Origin: G963668655 sp963668655
GTDB taxonomy: Bacteria; Myxococcota_A; SURF-8
Length of the DNA: 64,000 nt
Assembly: GCA_963668655.2 (NCBI GenBank)
Contig: CAXXPQ010000004.1
Coordinates: 62,001 to 126,000 of the forward strand
Reading direction: 5' to 3'
The position numbers and the translations under genes are program-made. The notes under the pieces were generated by a model, which saw only the letters and a program-made list of their open reading frames with translations, made no database searches and had not been told where the DNA came from. Numbering within the stretch: the stretch's first letter is position 1; every line of letters begins with the position of its first letter. Positions 36,066-44,057 of the stretch are shown piece by piece.

Positions 36066-37499
36066 ATGCTCTATGACGTGACCATAATCGGGGGCGGCAT
36101 CACCGGATGCGCCATCGCCCGGGAACTGATGCGCTACAAGGTGCGCGCCATCCTGGTCGAAAAGGAATGCGAGGTCGGCTTCGGCACCAGCAAAACCAAC
36201 AGCGGCATCATCCACGGAGGCCATCATGCCTCCCCGGATACGGTGAAGGGCTCGCTGGAGTGGAAGGGAAACCAACGCTGGGACCAGCTTCGGGACGAAC
36301 TCGGCTTCGGATTCCACCGCTGCGGCGAACTGACCGTGGCCTTCCAGGAAGACCAGTTCGAGACCCTGGACAAATTGGAGCGTTACGCAGAGGCCAAAGG
36401 AGTCACCGGCATCGAACGCTGGGACCAGGCCCGGATTCGGAAAGAGGAGCCCAACCTGTCCGAAAACATGCTGGCGGCGGTCTTCGCCCCCACCACGGGC
36501 GTCATCAACCCGTACGAAGCCTGCTTCAACCTGATCGACAACGCGCGCCGAAACGGCCTGGAACTTTCCGTGGAAAACCCGGTTCTGGGCATCGCCCGCT
36601 CGGGAGACTGCCTGGCCGTCCAGACGAAAAAGAAGCTGATCCACACCCGCTTCGTCATCAACGCGGCGGGCGTCTTCGCCGACCGCATCGCCGAGATGGC
36701 GGGCGTTCGGAACTTCGAGATCCGGCCGCGGAAGGGCGAGGAATACATGCTGGACAAGCGTCTGAAGGGGCTCGTCAAGCGCGTGATCTTCCCCTGCCCC
36801 ACCCCGGTTTCCAAGGGCATCCTGGTTATTCCCACCTTCGACGGAACCATCATGGTGGGCCCCACCGCCACGCATACGGAAGATCGGGACGACGTATCCA
36901 CCACGCTGGAAGGATCGGACCAGATCTTCAACTCCGTGCGCAACATGGTCCCCGGCATCAGCGAGCGCGACTGTATCGCGGAGTTCGCCGGGCTGCGCGC
37001 CGCCAGTGATACGGAAGATTTCATCATCGGACCCACGTCCCTGAAAGGCTTCGTGAACGTGGCGGGCATTCAGTCGCCCGGCCTGACCGCCGCCCCGGCC
37101 ATCGCGGACCTGGTGCTGGACATCCTCCGGGACGAGGGACTCTCCCTGGAAGAAAAGCTGGACTTCGAACCCACCATCGAAAAACCCGTGAGGTTCGATT
37201 CCCTGCCCACCGAAGAACAGGAACGGCTGGTGGCCGAAGATCCCGCCTACGCCCGCATGGTCTGCCGCTGCGAGGGCATTACGGAAAAAGAGATCCTGGA
37301 CGCCATCCACGCCGGGGCGCGCACGCTGGACGGCATCAAGTTCCGCACCCGCGCCGGGATGGGTCGCTGCCAGGGCGGCTTCTGCTCCTGGCGCTGCATG
37401 GAACTGCTCTCCCGGGAACTGGCGCTTCCCGTGGAACAAATCACGAAACGAGGCGGCGGCTCCTGGGTGGTCTGCCCGGAAGGGAAGGAGGTGGACTGA
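36066..37499 (+). CDS. FAD-dependent GlpA-like dehydrogenase with C-terminal [2Fe-2S] BFD-like domain
   Basis: 477 residues. The N-terminal FAD-binding Rossmann motif is VTIIGGGITGCAIARELMR. The DAO/GlpA-type core includes TSKTNSGIIHGGHHA and FAGLRAASDTEDFIIGP. From about residue 400, CRCEGITEKEILDAI and GRCQGGFCSWRC give the four cysteines of a BFD-like [2Fe-2S] domain, as in anaerobic glycerol-3-phosphate dehydrogenase subunit A. The operon order (this gene, a second flavoprotein, DUF1667) matches clusters annotated as glycerol-3-phosphate or L-2-hydroxyglutarate-type dehydrogenases in anaerobes. The true substrate is uncertain. It overlaps the next gene by one base. Confidence 0.85.
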   Translation: MLYDVTIIGGGITGCAIARELMRYKVRAILVEKECEVGFGTSKTNSGIIHGGHHASPDTVKGSLEWKGNQRWDQLRDELGFGFHRCGELTVAFQEDQFETLDKLERYAEAKGVTGIERWDQARIRKEEPNLSENMLAAVFAPTTGVINPYEACFNLIDNARRNGLELSVENPVLGIARSGDCLAVQTKKKLIHTRFVINAAGVFADRIAEMAGVRNFEIRPRKGEEYMLDKRLKGLVKRVIFPCPTPVSKGILVIPTFDGTIMVGPTATHTEDRDDVSTTLEGSDQIFNSVRNMVPGISERDCIAEFAGLRAASDTEDFIIGPTSLKGFVNVAGIQSPGLTAAPAIADLVLDILRDEGLSLEEKLDFEPTIEKPVRFDSLPTEEQERLVAEDPAYARMVCRCEGITEKEILDAIHAGARTLDGIKFRTRAGMGRCQGGFCSWRCMELLSRELALPVEQITKRGGGSWVVCPEGKEVD

Positions 37500-38770
37500 T
37501 GCCGGAGAAAAGCCTGCGACACATCCACAAGGAATACGACGTTCTGGTGGTGGGCGGCGGTCCGGCCGGAATGGGCGCGGCCCTGGGAGCCCGGGAAGCC
37601 GGGGCGGAAAAAATCCTGATCGCCGACCGGGAAAAGGAAACGGGCGGCATTCTTCTGCAATGCATTCATCCCGGTTTCGGCCTGCACTATTTCGGCGAGG
37701 AACTTACCGGTCCGGAATACGCCCAGCGTTTTCTTGAAAAGGTAGTGGACGAGGACGTGGACGTCAGTCCCGACACCTACGTTCTGGATATCGATAAAGA
37801 CAACCATGTCAAGCTGATGTCGCCTTCCCAGGGCATCCAGGTGATTCACGCGAAGTCGGTGGTGCTGGGCATGGGCGCCCGCGAACGCACCCGAGGCGCC
37901 ATCCGCATCCCGGGCACGCGGCCATCGGGCGTCTTGACCGCCGGACTGGCGCAGAAGTTCGTCAACATGATGGGCTACCTCCCCGGTCGGAAGGTCATTA
38001 TTCTGGGTTCCGGCGATATCGGCCTGATTATGGCCCGACGGCTGACGTTGGAGGGAGTGGAAGTCAAAGGCGTTTTCGAAATCATGCCGTATTCCAACGG
38101 GTTGAACCGCAACATCGTTCAATGCCTGCACGATTTCGACATCCCCCTGCACCTCTCCACCACCGTGGCGGCCATCCACGGCAAAGACCGCGTAAAGAAA
38201 GTCACCCTGGCTCCCGTGGACGAGGCCATGCGTCCCATAATGAGCAAAAGCTGGGACATCGACTGCGACGCCGTGCTGCTGTCCATCGGCCTGATCCCGG
38301 AAAACGAACTTTCCCGGCGCATCAACCTGCGACTGGATCCCACCACGGGCGGCCCCATCGTGGCCAGCAACATGGAAACGAGCAAAGACGGCGTTTTCGC
38401 CTGCGGCAACGTGGTTCACGTCCACGACCTGGTGGATTTCGTCACCCAGGAATCGCTTCTGGCCGGCCGCAACGCGGGCGAGTACGCCACGGACTCCCGT
38501 CGTCCGGCGGACAACATCAAGCTCGTGGCGGGCGACAACGTAACCTACTGCGTCCCCCACACCATCTCCACCAACCGAAGCCACACCGTTTACATGCGCG
38601 TCAAAAAACCCATGGACAAATGTGTGCTGAAGATGGGAGACGTGTACGAAAAGAAACTGCGTTACGCGTTTCCGGCCGAGATGGTTTCATTGAAGGTCAA
38701 ACCGGACTTTCTGGAGAATTTCCGGGGAGATACGCTGCGTATCGACGTTCTGCCAAGGGAGGAAAACTGA
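37499..38770 (+). CDS. NAD(P)/FAD-dependent oxidoreductase (GlpA-partner flavoprotein)
   Basis: 423 residues. Two Rossmann motifs are visible: VLVVGGGPAGMGAALGARE for FAD at the N-terminus and VIILGSGDIGLIMARRLTLEG for NAD(P) near residue 160. CIHPGFG lies near residue 58 and a third conserved region is GVFACGNVVHVHDLVD. It is tightly coupled (ATGA-type overlaps) to the GlpA-like gene before and DUF1667 after. This suggests a three-subunit cytoplasmic complex passing electrons between an organic acid or glycerol phosphate and NAD or a quinone. Confidence 0.83.
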   Translation: MPEKSLRHIHKEYDVLVVGGGPAGMGAALGAREAGAEKILIADREKETGGILLQCIHPGFGLHYFGEELTGPEYAQRFLEKVVDEDVDVSPDTYVLDIDKDNHVKLMSPSQGIQVIHAKSVVLGMGARERTRGAIRIPGTRPSGVLTAGLAQKFVNMMGYLPGRKVIILGSGDIGLIMARRLTLEGVEVKGVFEIMPYSNGLNRNIVQCLHDFDIPLHLSTTVAAIHGKDRVKKVTLAPVDEAMRPIMSKSWDIDCDAVLLSIGLIPENELSRRINLRLDPTTGGPIVASNMETSKDGVFACGNVVHVHDLVDFVTQESLLAGRNAGEYATDSRRPADNIKLVAGDNVTYCVPHTISTNRSHTVYMRVKKPMDKCVLKMGDVYEKKLRYAFPAEMVSLKVKPDFLENFRGDTLRIDVLPREEN

Positions 38771-39144
38771 TGACCGTCACCAATTACCTCTGCATCGGAT
38801 GCCCCATGGGCTGTCACCTGGAAGTGGAACACAAAGAAGAGGAAATCATCGAGATCCGGGGTTCTTCCTGCAAGCGAGGAAAAGAGTTCGCCCAACAGGA
38901 ACATACCGATCCCCGCCGGATGGTGACCACCACGGTCCGTGTCCTGGGCGGATTGTGGCCCAAGCTTCCCGTAAAAACAACAGAAGCCATCCCCAAGGGC
39001 AAGGTGGTGGAACTCTGCAAGGAATTGCACCGCATTCACCCGACCGCTCCCGTGAAAATGGGCGATATCATACTGGAAAACGCCCTGGGAACGGGAATCG
39101 ATGTCGTCGCGTCCCGGGATATGCCGATGTCCCGACCGGACTGA
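38770..39144 (+). CDS. DUF1667 protein (small Cys-containing subunit)
   Basis: 124 residues. An N-terminal CIGCPMGCHLEVE and SSCKRGKEFAQQE give the Cys pattern of DUF1667, a small protein found almost always with GlpA/GlpB-like flavoproteins. VTTTVRVLGGLWPKLPVKTTEAIPKG is its conserved core. The ATG overlaps the upstream stop (ATGA). It probably binds an Fe-S cluster or stabilises the complex. Confidence 0.85.
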   Translation: MTVTNYLCIGCPMGCHLEVEHKEEEIIEIRGSSCKRGKEFAQQEHTDPRRMVTTTVRVLGGLWPKLPVKTTEAIPKGKVVELCKELHRIHPTAPVKMGDIILENALGTGIDVVASRDMPMSRPD

Positions 39145-39189
39145 GCGTCGAGAGTGAGACTTCGATCTCGGATCGAACGTGAAAACGAC

Positions 39190-39221
39190 GAAACCCCCGC
39201 CCTTCCATGGACGGGGGTTTC
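39190..39221 (+). terminator. Hairpin terminator after the dehydrogenase operon
   Basis: Perfect 10-base arms GAAACCCCCG (39190-39199) and CGGGGGTTTC (39212-39221), 45 bp after the stop. The T tract is only three bases and lies inside the stem. The A/T-flanked stem could work in both directions. Confidence 0.7.
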
Positions 39222-39274
39222 AGCTTGCTGGCAAAGTCCTCGCGATTTCGCGGGGATTCTGCCATTTTGAGTGT

Positions 39275-39625
39275 ATGCTGAAAGACAAACGAGCCAAACA
39301 GTTGAAAGCGGAGATGGTTGTGATCTACCAGCTTTTGCCGAAAGATCACTGCGGACAATGGCCGCCCGGCACTGGAGCCTGAGATTCTGTTCAAGATGCT
39401 GTTCGTCGGCTATCTGTTCGGAATCTGTTCGGAGCGCCAGTTGGTCCGCGAGGTTGAGGTGAATCTGGTCTACCGGTGACTTCTGGGGCTGAACCTGACG
39501 GATAAGGTTCCCGATGTGTCGACCTTTTCCCAGAACCGCCGTCGCCGGTTTTCGGACAGCGGGATCTATCAAGAGATCTTTGATGAGATCGTGTTGCAGG
39601 CGATCCGGCGCAAGTTGGTTTGGAA
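39275..39625 (+). pseudogene. IS1182/IS5-like transposase remnant (N-terminal DUF772-type part)
   Basis: The ATG at 39275 starts MLKDKRAKQLKAEMVVI. A frameshift near 39355-39369 moves the homology to another frame: ALEPEILFKMLFVGYLFGICSERQLVREVEVNLVYR, an in-frame TGA at 39477-39479 where a Trp is expected, then LLGLNLTDKVPDVSTFSQNRRRRF and YQEIFDEIVLQAIRRKLV. This is the N-terminal DUF772 region of IS1182/IS5-type transposases. It then ends abruptly against an IS4-type segment. It is broken by a frameshift, a stop and a truncation, and is certainly inactive. Confidence 0.75.
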
Positions 39626-39639
39626 GCAAATCACCGGCT

Positions 39640-40380
39640 TCGATCAACCGTTTCAGTTCGCTTGTGTCATTCGGCACTGGCTTGTACTTCCCGGTTTTCG
39701 CCGCGATCACGTCCGCCAGAACTCACGACGTGAAACTCGCTCAGACCATGCGCTTTCCAAAAGGCTCCATCCTGGCGATGGATCGCGGCTATGTGGATTA
39801 CGCTCTCTTCGGACGATTGACCGATGAGGGTGTCTTCTTCGTTACCCGCTAGAAAGACAACGCCGTCTATGACGTGCTCCAAACGCGCAGGCCGCCCATG
39901 AACAGCAACGTACTGGAAGACGAAATCATCTGCTTGACCGGGCTCTACACGGCGAAAATATGTCCACATCGCTTACGCAGGGTTGTCGTGTGGAACGACG
40001 TGAACGAACGCCGGATCACGCTTCTGGCCAGCCATCTCGACTTCGGCGCGTCCACCATTTCGGCCATTTACAAGGACCGCTGGCAGATCGAGTTGTTTTT
40101 CAAGGCCATCAAACAGAACCTGAAAATCAAAACCTTCGTCGGCACCAGTGAAAACGCGCTTCTGATCCAGATTTGGACAGCACTGATCGCCATGCTGCTG
40201 ATCAAGTACATGCAATTCCGCTCGACCTTCGGCTGGTCGCTGTCCAACCTTGTCGCGTTGCTTCGCTGGAATCTTTTTACGTATCGGGACTTATACGACT
40301 GGATCGAATGCCCTTTCGACACGCCGGGAGAAGAACAACTCCGCTTCGACCTGCCGTGTCCTGGACAGCAGAACGGATGA
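39640..40380 (+). pseudogene. IS4-family transposase remnant
   Basis: The C-terminal half of an IS4-type DDE transposase: YFPVFAAITSARTHDVKLAQ, MDRGYVDYALFGR (second catalytic Asp), VFFVTR, then TAG at 39850-39852. The reading continues in the same frame with KDNAVYDVLQTRR through IYKDRWQIELFFKAIKQ (catalytic Glu) and SLSNLVALLRWNLFTYRDLYDW. The N-terminal half and the first catalytic Asp are missing and the internal stop interrupts it, so it is inactive. Confidence 0.82.
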
Positions 40381-40610
40381 GATAGAAGACTTTGTTTTGA
40401 AAACGACAGAATCCGTCCAAAATCCTCCCTGATTTCAACCGTCAGATACCGCAGTCTGGATTGTTTTGGACAGCAGTGAGGCAACCAGTATAAGAATCGT
40501 ATTTTCAGCACCAGCCGAATCCACTCGATCGGATTGAAGTTCGGCGAATACGGCGGCAGATACAACGGCTCGATTCGCCTCTGCAAAAGCATACCAGTCA
40601 CTACTGCCCG
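40375..40610 (-). pseudogene. IS630-family transposase C-terminal remnant
   Basis: On the minus strand the frame reads LQRRIEPLYLPPYSPNFNPIEWI, the signature end of the DDE_3 domain of IS630-type transposases, followed by a degenerate tail. The upstream DDE region is absent. It lies back to back with the IS4 remnant. Confidence 0.7.
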
Positions 40611-40680
40611 GAGAAAGTTGCGGCGACATGAGTTGCCCCAATGAAAATATCGAAGAATTCTCACAGTGTTCATTTTTTTC

Positions 40681-40720
40681 TTGACATAGAGAAGACACGT
40701 TGATATTGACTAGTCTAGTT
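40681..40720 (+). promoter_or_regulatory. Promoter with DtxR-family operator over the -10, start of the iron cluster
   Basis: TTGACA (40681-40686), 17 bp, TATTGA (40704-40709). The operator-like TTGACTAGTCTAGTT (40706-40720) covers the second half of the -10. It matches TAGACAAGTCTTGTT at 56027-56041 in 12 of 15 positions and sits at the same place relative to the -10. A repressor here would block polymerase directly. The core GACTAGTC is a perfect palindrome. Confidence 0.7.
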
Positions 40721-40747
40721 TTTAACGGCGATTCATGAAACAGAGTT

Positions 40748-41179
40748 ATGCCAACACACATGACCTCAGCATTGATGAATTATCTCGAAGGAATCGCCGC
40801 CATTCTGAAGGAGAAGCAGGTGGCGCGAGTCCGGGATATCGCCGCCATCTGCAAGGTTAAAGTTCCAAGCGCCTGCAATGCCTTGGGACGGCTGTCACGG
40901 CTGGGGTACATCCACTACAAAACAGGCGAATACATTACGTTGACGGCCACGGGGCTTTCGATAACGAAAAAGATGGAAAAACGTCAGCAAACCATCGAAC
41001 GTTTTTTATTCGACATCCTTCACATGGAGGCGGATAACGCGGAGCAAGAGGCACGTTCCCTGTCGCTTTTTATCTCCGACCAGTTTTACGAATCCATTCA
41101 TAAATTCTTGAACTCCTCCACCTACCGAAGGATCGTCCTTCCAACTCGCCACGCTGGAATCCCAATAGCGGAAGTCTGA
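40748..41179 (+). CDS. DtxR/MntR-family regulator lacking metal ligands
   Basis: 143 residues. An N-terminal winged helix (MNYLEGIAAILKEKQVARVRDIAAICKVKVPSACNALGRLSRLGYIHY) and part of the dimerisation domain align well with DtxR/MntR. The SH3/FeoA-like domain is absent. The metal ligands are not conserved. The position of DtxR C102/E105/H106 (EACRWEHVMS) reads EARSLSLFIS, the MntR Asp8 position is Asn, and the His77 position is Gln. It should bind DNA as a dimer but not sense metal in the usual way. It is the first gene of the cluster and its own promoter carries the shared operator. The start at 40748 has a weak ribosome site; 40760 is an alternative. Confidence 0.8.
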   Translation: MPTHMTSALMNYLEGIAAILKEKQVARVRDIAAICKVKVPSACNALGRLSRLGYIHYKTGEYITLTATGLSITKKMEKRQQTIERFLFDILHMEADNAEQEARSLSLFISDQFYESIHKFLNSSTYRRIVLPTRHAGIPIAEV

Positions 41180-41186
41180 GGTGCCC

Positions 41187-42740
41187 ATGAACCGTGCATT
41201 GATGAAAATAGATTTTCTTGACCACGCAACAAGACCAGTCTTGTTATTAGCGTCTATTCTAGTTCTCGGATGGCAAATCCATCCGGCCACGGCGCACGCC
41301 CAATCTTCCAGCGATGCAAAGGTTGAAAGCGAGCGGGAAATGCTGACTTCCGCCCCGGAATCGAACGATTCGCGGTTCAATGATCGGGTTCGGGAGTTGG
41401 AGGCGCGTATCGAGAAATTGGAAGAAAGACGACACCGGAGCAAGGAAAAGGAAGAGAAGCACGTCACTCCTTCCCAAATCTCCGAACCCGCGCCTTCCGG
41501 TTCCAACTCGGAAGTGACTGCCGAATTGGGAACGTTTTTCACGGGCAAGGATTCGCCTTGGTCGCTGGGCGGATACGGGGAAATTCTGGTCAGTACTCGC
41601 TTTTTCGGACCCGATCCCAACGAGGAATACAATCCGGCGGACTATCACCAGACGGACGTGGATCTGGCGCGTGTCGTGTTTTTCGCCGGATACGAGTTTA
41701 CACACTGGCTGTCGTTTCAGTCGGAAATCGAATTCGAGCACGGTGGAACCGGAGCGGCCATGGAAGTCGAATGGGACGAGTTCGGAGAATACGAGCAGGA
41801 AATCGAAAAAGGAGGCGAAATCGTTCTGGAGCAAGCCTATTTGGAATTCAGATTTGGAAAGGAGTTCCGCCTGCCGCTCGACCTTGGGTTGCGATTTGGA
41901 CATCTGTTGGTTCCGGTGGGAATGATTTCCCAATACCACGCCCCGAATATGTTCTCCGGGGTTCACCGACCGGAATCGGAAAGCGCCCTGATTCCATCCA
42001 CTTGGCACGAGACCGGGGCCGAGTTCTTTTTACTGTACCAGGGCTTCAGTTTTCAGATTCAAGGTATAACCGGCCTGGATTCCACGGGATTTTCCTCTTC
42101 CGGATGGATCGCGGGCGGCACCCAGCGGCGCTTCGAAGCGGTGCGTTCCAACGACTGGTCCGTGGCTCTGCGCACCGACTATGCGGGCCTGCCCGGCTTG
42201 ATGTTCGGCGCATCCTTCTACACAGGCAACACCACGAACAATCGGCCCAAGCGCGACATGGATGATATCGCCGCCCGGGTGTATATCACCGATTTTCACC
42301 TGCGCTATCACTATGGGCCGTTTCGCATGGCGGCGCTGGGGATGATGGGTTGGCTGAGCAACGCCGATGATATCACGGAGAAAAACGCCAGCCTGAGTTC
42401 GTACCTCGAAGTACCCCGGACCCCCGTGGGAAGCGCCGCCTACGCCTATTACCTGGAATCCTCCCTGGACCTGATCGGCCTGATCGATCCGTCCGTCCGC
42501 CACCGCTTCGATCTGTTTTTCCGTTACGACGGTTACGACACCATGTGGAAACCGCCCCAGAAAGATTCCGGCTTCGACAACCCGCTTCTGGAACGCCAGG
42601 TACTCACTGCGGGTTTCAACTATTTCCCCCATCCACGCGTGGTTTTCAAGGGCGAATACCTGTCGCGGTGGATCAATAAAGACGACGACTGGGCCCGCCA
42701 TCAACACGAAACGAATTTCGGGATCGGCTTCGTGCTGTAA
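41187..42740 (+). CDS. Outer-membrane beta-barrel (porin-like) with N-terminal coiled coil
   Basis: 517 residues from the ATG at 41187 (GAGG five bases before; the GTG at 41181 is too close to it). After an export signal (PVLLLASILVLGWQIHPATAHA) comes a predicted coiled coil (NDRVRELEARIEKLEERRHRSKEKEEK). A barrel with alternating aromatic strands follows (SLGGYGEILVSTRFF, LDLGLRFGHLLVPVG, FDLFFRYDGYD, ending FGIGFVL with no final Phe). The coiled coil resembles trimerising N-termini of porins. It lies 7 bp after the regulator and heads the imelysin/DAHP synthase genes, so iron or ligand passage is plausible. The substrate is not known. Confidence 0.75.
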   Translation: MNRALMKIDFLDHATRPVLLLASILVLGWQIHPATAHAQSSSDAKVESEREMLTSAPESNDSRFNDRVRELEARIEKLEERRHRSKEKEEKHVTPSQISEPAPSGSNSEVTAELGTFFTGKDSPWSLGGYGEILVSTRFFGPDPNEEYNPADYHQTDVDLARVVFFAGYEFTHWLSFQSEIEFEHGGTGAAMEVEWDEFGEYEQEIEKGGEIVLEQAYLEFRFGKEFRLPLDLGLRFGHLLVPVGMISQYHAPNMFSGVHRPESESALIPSTWHETGAEFFLLYQGFSFQIQGITGLDSTGFSSSGWIAGGTQRRFEAVRSNDWSVALRTDYAGLPGLMFGASFYTGNTTNNRPKRDMDDIAARVYITDFHLRYHYGPFRMAALGMMGWLSNADDITEKNASLSSYLEVPRTPVGSAAYAYYLESSLDLIGLIDPSVRHRFDLFFRYDGYDTMWKPPQKDSGFDNPLLERQVLTAGFNYFPHPRVVFKGEYLSRWINKDDDWARHQHETNFGIGFVL

Positions 42741-42831
42741 GGCCCCGTCTGGGTGGAAGGACAAGGCGCATCGACAAGCGGCGCGCCAGCCAATTTTCAA
42801 CGCGGTAACGTAAAAAGAGAAAGGACGAACC

Positions 42832-43926
42832 ATGTTCAGAAAGCGGATATTTTTCGGTCTGATGTTTTGTCTGGCCCTTTTCGCCACGGCTTGCGGCGAC
42901 AGTGACGATTCATCGCATGACGGGAACGGCAATCCCTATGACTTCGAGCCGATTCTGAGAGACGAGGTACAGAACGTTATCGTTCCCACCTATAAAAACC
43001 TTGCCGACAACGCGGCGACACTGGCGACACTGGTGGATGCCCTGGCCGACAAGGACGACCTGAAGGCCGCGCAGCAACAGTGGATCACCACGCGGGTTCC
43101 CTGGGAACAAAGCGAGGCGTTTCTTTTCGGTCCGGTGGCCGATTACGGGCTGGACCCGGCGCTGGACAGTTGGCCGGTGGACCGCGTGCAACTCGACCAG
43201 GTGCTGGCGAGCCGCCTGGAACTCACTCCGGATTCCATCACTGAAAACCTGGGCGGCGGCCTGAAGGGCTTCCATACCATTGAATACCTTCTGTTCGGCG
43301 TGGACGGAACCCGCACGCTGGCGGAACTGGAAGGCACCGACCGCATGATGGAATATCTCTCTGCCGTCACCCAAGCCCTGGCCATCGATGCGAACACTCT
43401 TTACAAAGCCTGGGCCAGCGGAAGCGAGGACGAAGGCTATGAGAACTTCGGAGAGGCCTTCCATCTCGCCGGACAGGAAGGCGGACGCTATTACAGCCAA
43501 CTGGACGCCATGCAGCAACTTGTCAACGGCTGCGCGGAGATCGCCAACGAAGTCGCCAACGGCAAGATCGCCGATCCGTTCGATGAATCGGATACGGAAC
43601 TGGTGGAATCGCAATTCAGTTACAATTCGTTGCAGGACTTTTCCGACAACATCCGCAGCATCGAAAACATATACAACGGCCTGGACGGAGGTTTTTGCCT
43701 GTCCACCTACGTAACGGAGAAAAGCGCCGACCTGGATACGCGGGTGCGTTCGGAAATCCAAGCGACGATCGACGCGATTCAGGCGATTTCTCCGGACAAC
43801 GATCCGCCGTTTCGCGACGCCATCACCGATGCGAGCCTTGGCGACGAGATTGAGGCGGCCCAGGCGGCCTGCCGCAAACTTGAAGAAACGTTCCTCGGTC
43901 CGGTGATGAGTTCGCTGTTCGACTGA
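42832..43926 (+). CDS. Imelysin-family lipoprotein
   Basis: 364 residues. Lipobox FATAC puts the lipid Cys at 21, and a short Asp-rich spacer follows. The imelysin fold is recognised by the GxHxxE motif (GFHTIE, residues 146-151), by an LFGPVADYGLDPALDSWP segment, and by a helical C-terminal half ending LEETFLGPVMSSLFD. Imelysins (IrpA/EfeO-like) are iron-regulated envelope proteins of unproven mechanism. They are often encoded with di-haem oxidoreductases, as here two genes later. AAAGGA precedes the ATG. Confidence 0.88.
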   Translation: MFRKRIFFGLMFCLALFATACGDSDDSSHDGNGNPYDFEPILRDEVQNVIVPTYKNLADNAATLATLVDALADKDDLKAAQQQWITTRVPWEQSEAFLFGPVADYGLDPALDSWPVDRVQLDQVLASRLELTPDSITENLGGGLKGFHTIEYLLFGVDGTRTLAELEGTDRMMEYLSAVTQALAIDANTLYKAWASGSEDEGYENFGEAFHLAGQEGGRYYSQLDAMQQLVNGCAEIANEVANGKIADPFDESDTELVESQFSYNSLQDFSDNIRSIENIYNGLDGGFCLSTYVTEKSADLDTRVRSEIQATIDAIQAISPDNDPPFRDAITDASLGDEIEAAQAACRKLEETFLGPVMSSLFD

Positions 43927-43958
43927 CGGGATCTGTGGGAGGCCCTTCTTCCCTTGTG

Positions 43959-43993
43959 CTTCCTCCTTCGATTTGGCCGGTCGAAGGGGGAAG
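43959..43993 (+). other. Strong hairpin inside the operon, between imelysin and DAHP synthase
   Basis: Thirteen-base arms (CTTCCTCCTTCGA and TCGAAGGGGGAAG, pairing throughout with one G-U) enclose a 9-nt loop. No T tract follows, so it is not a standard terminator. It could protect the upstream transcript end, act as a processing site, or reduce downstream expression. Confidence 0.6.
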
Positions 43994-44057
43994 CCGACTC
44001 GAATGACGCGGGTTCCAGGGCTTCCGAAATCATCGCAGAAAAAAAGGAAGGGTCACC

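Noticed and set aside
39275..40610. A functional mobile element
   Set aside because: All three transposase pieces have stops, frameshifts or missing catalytic parts, and I could not define matching terminal inverted repeats.
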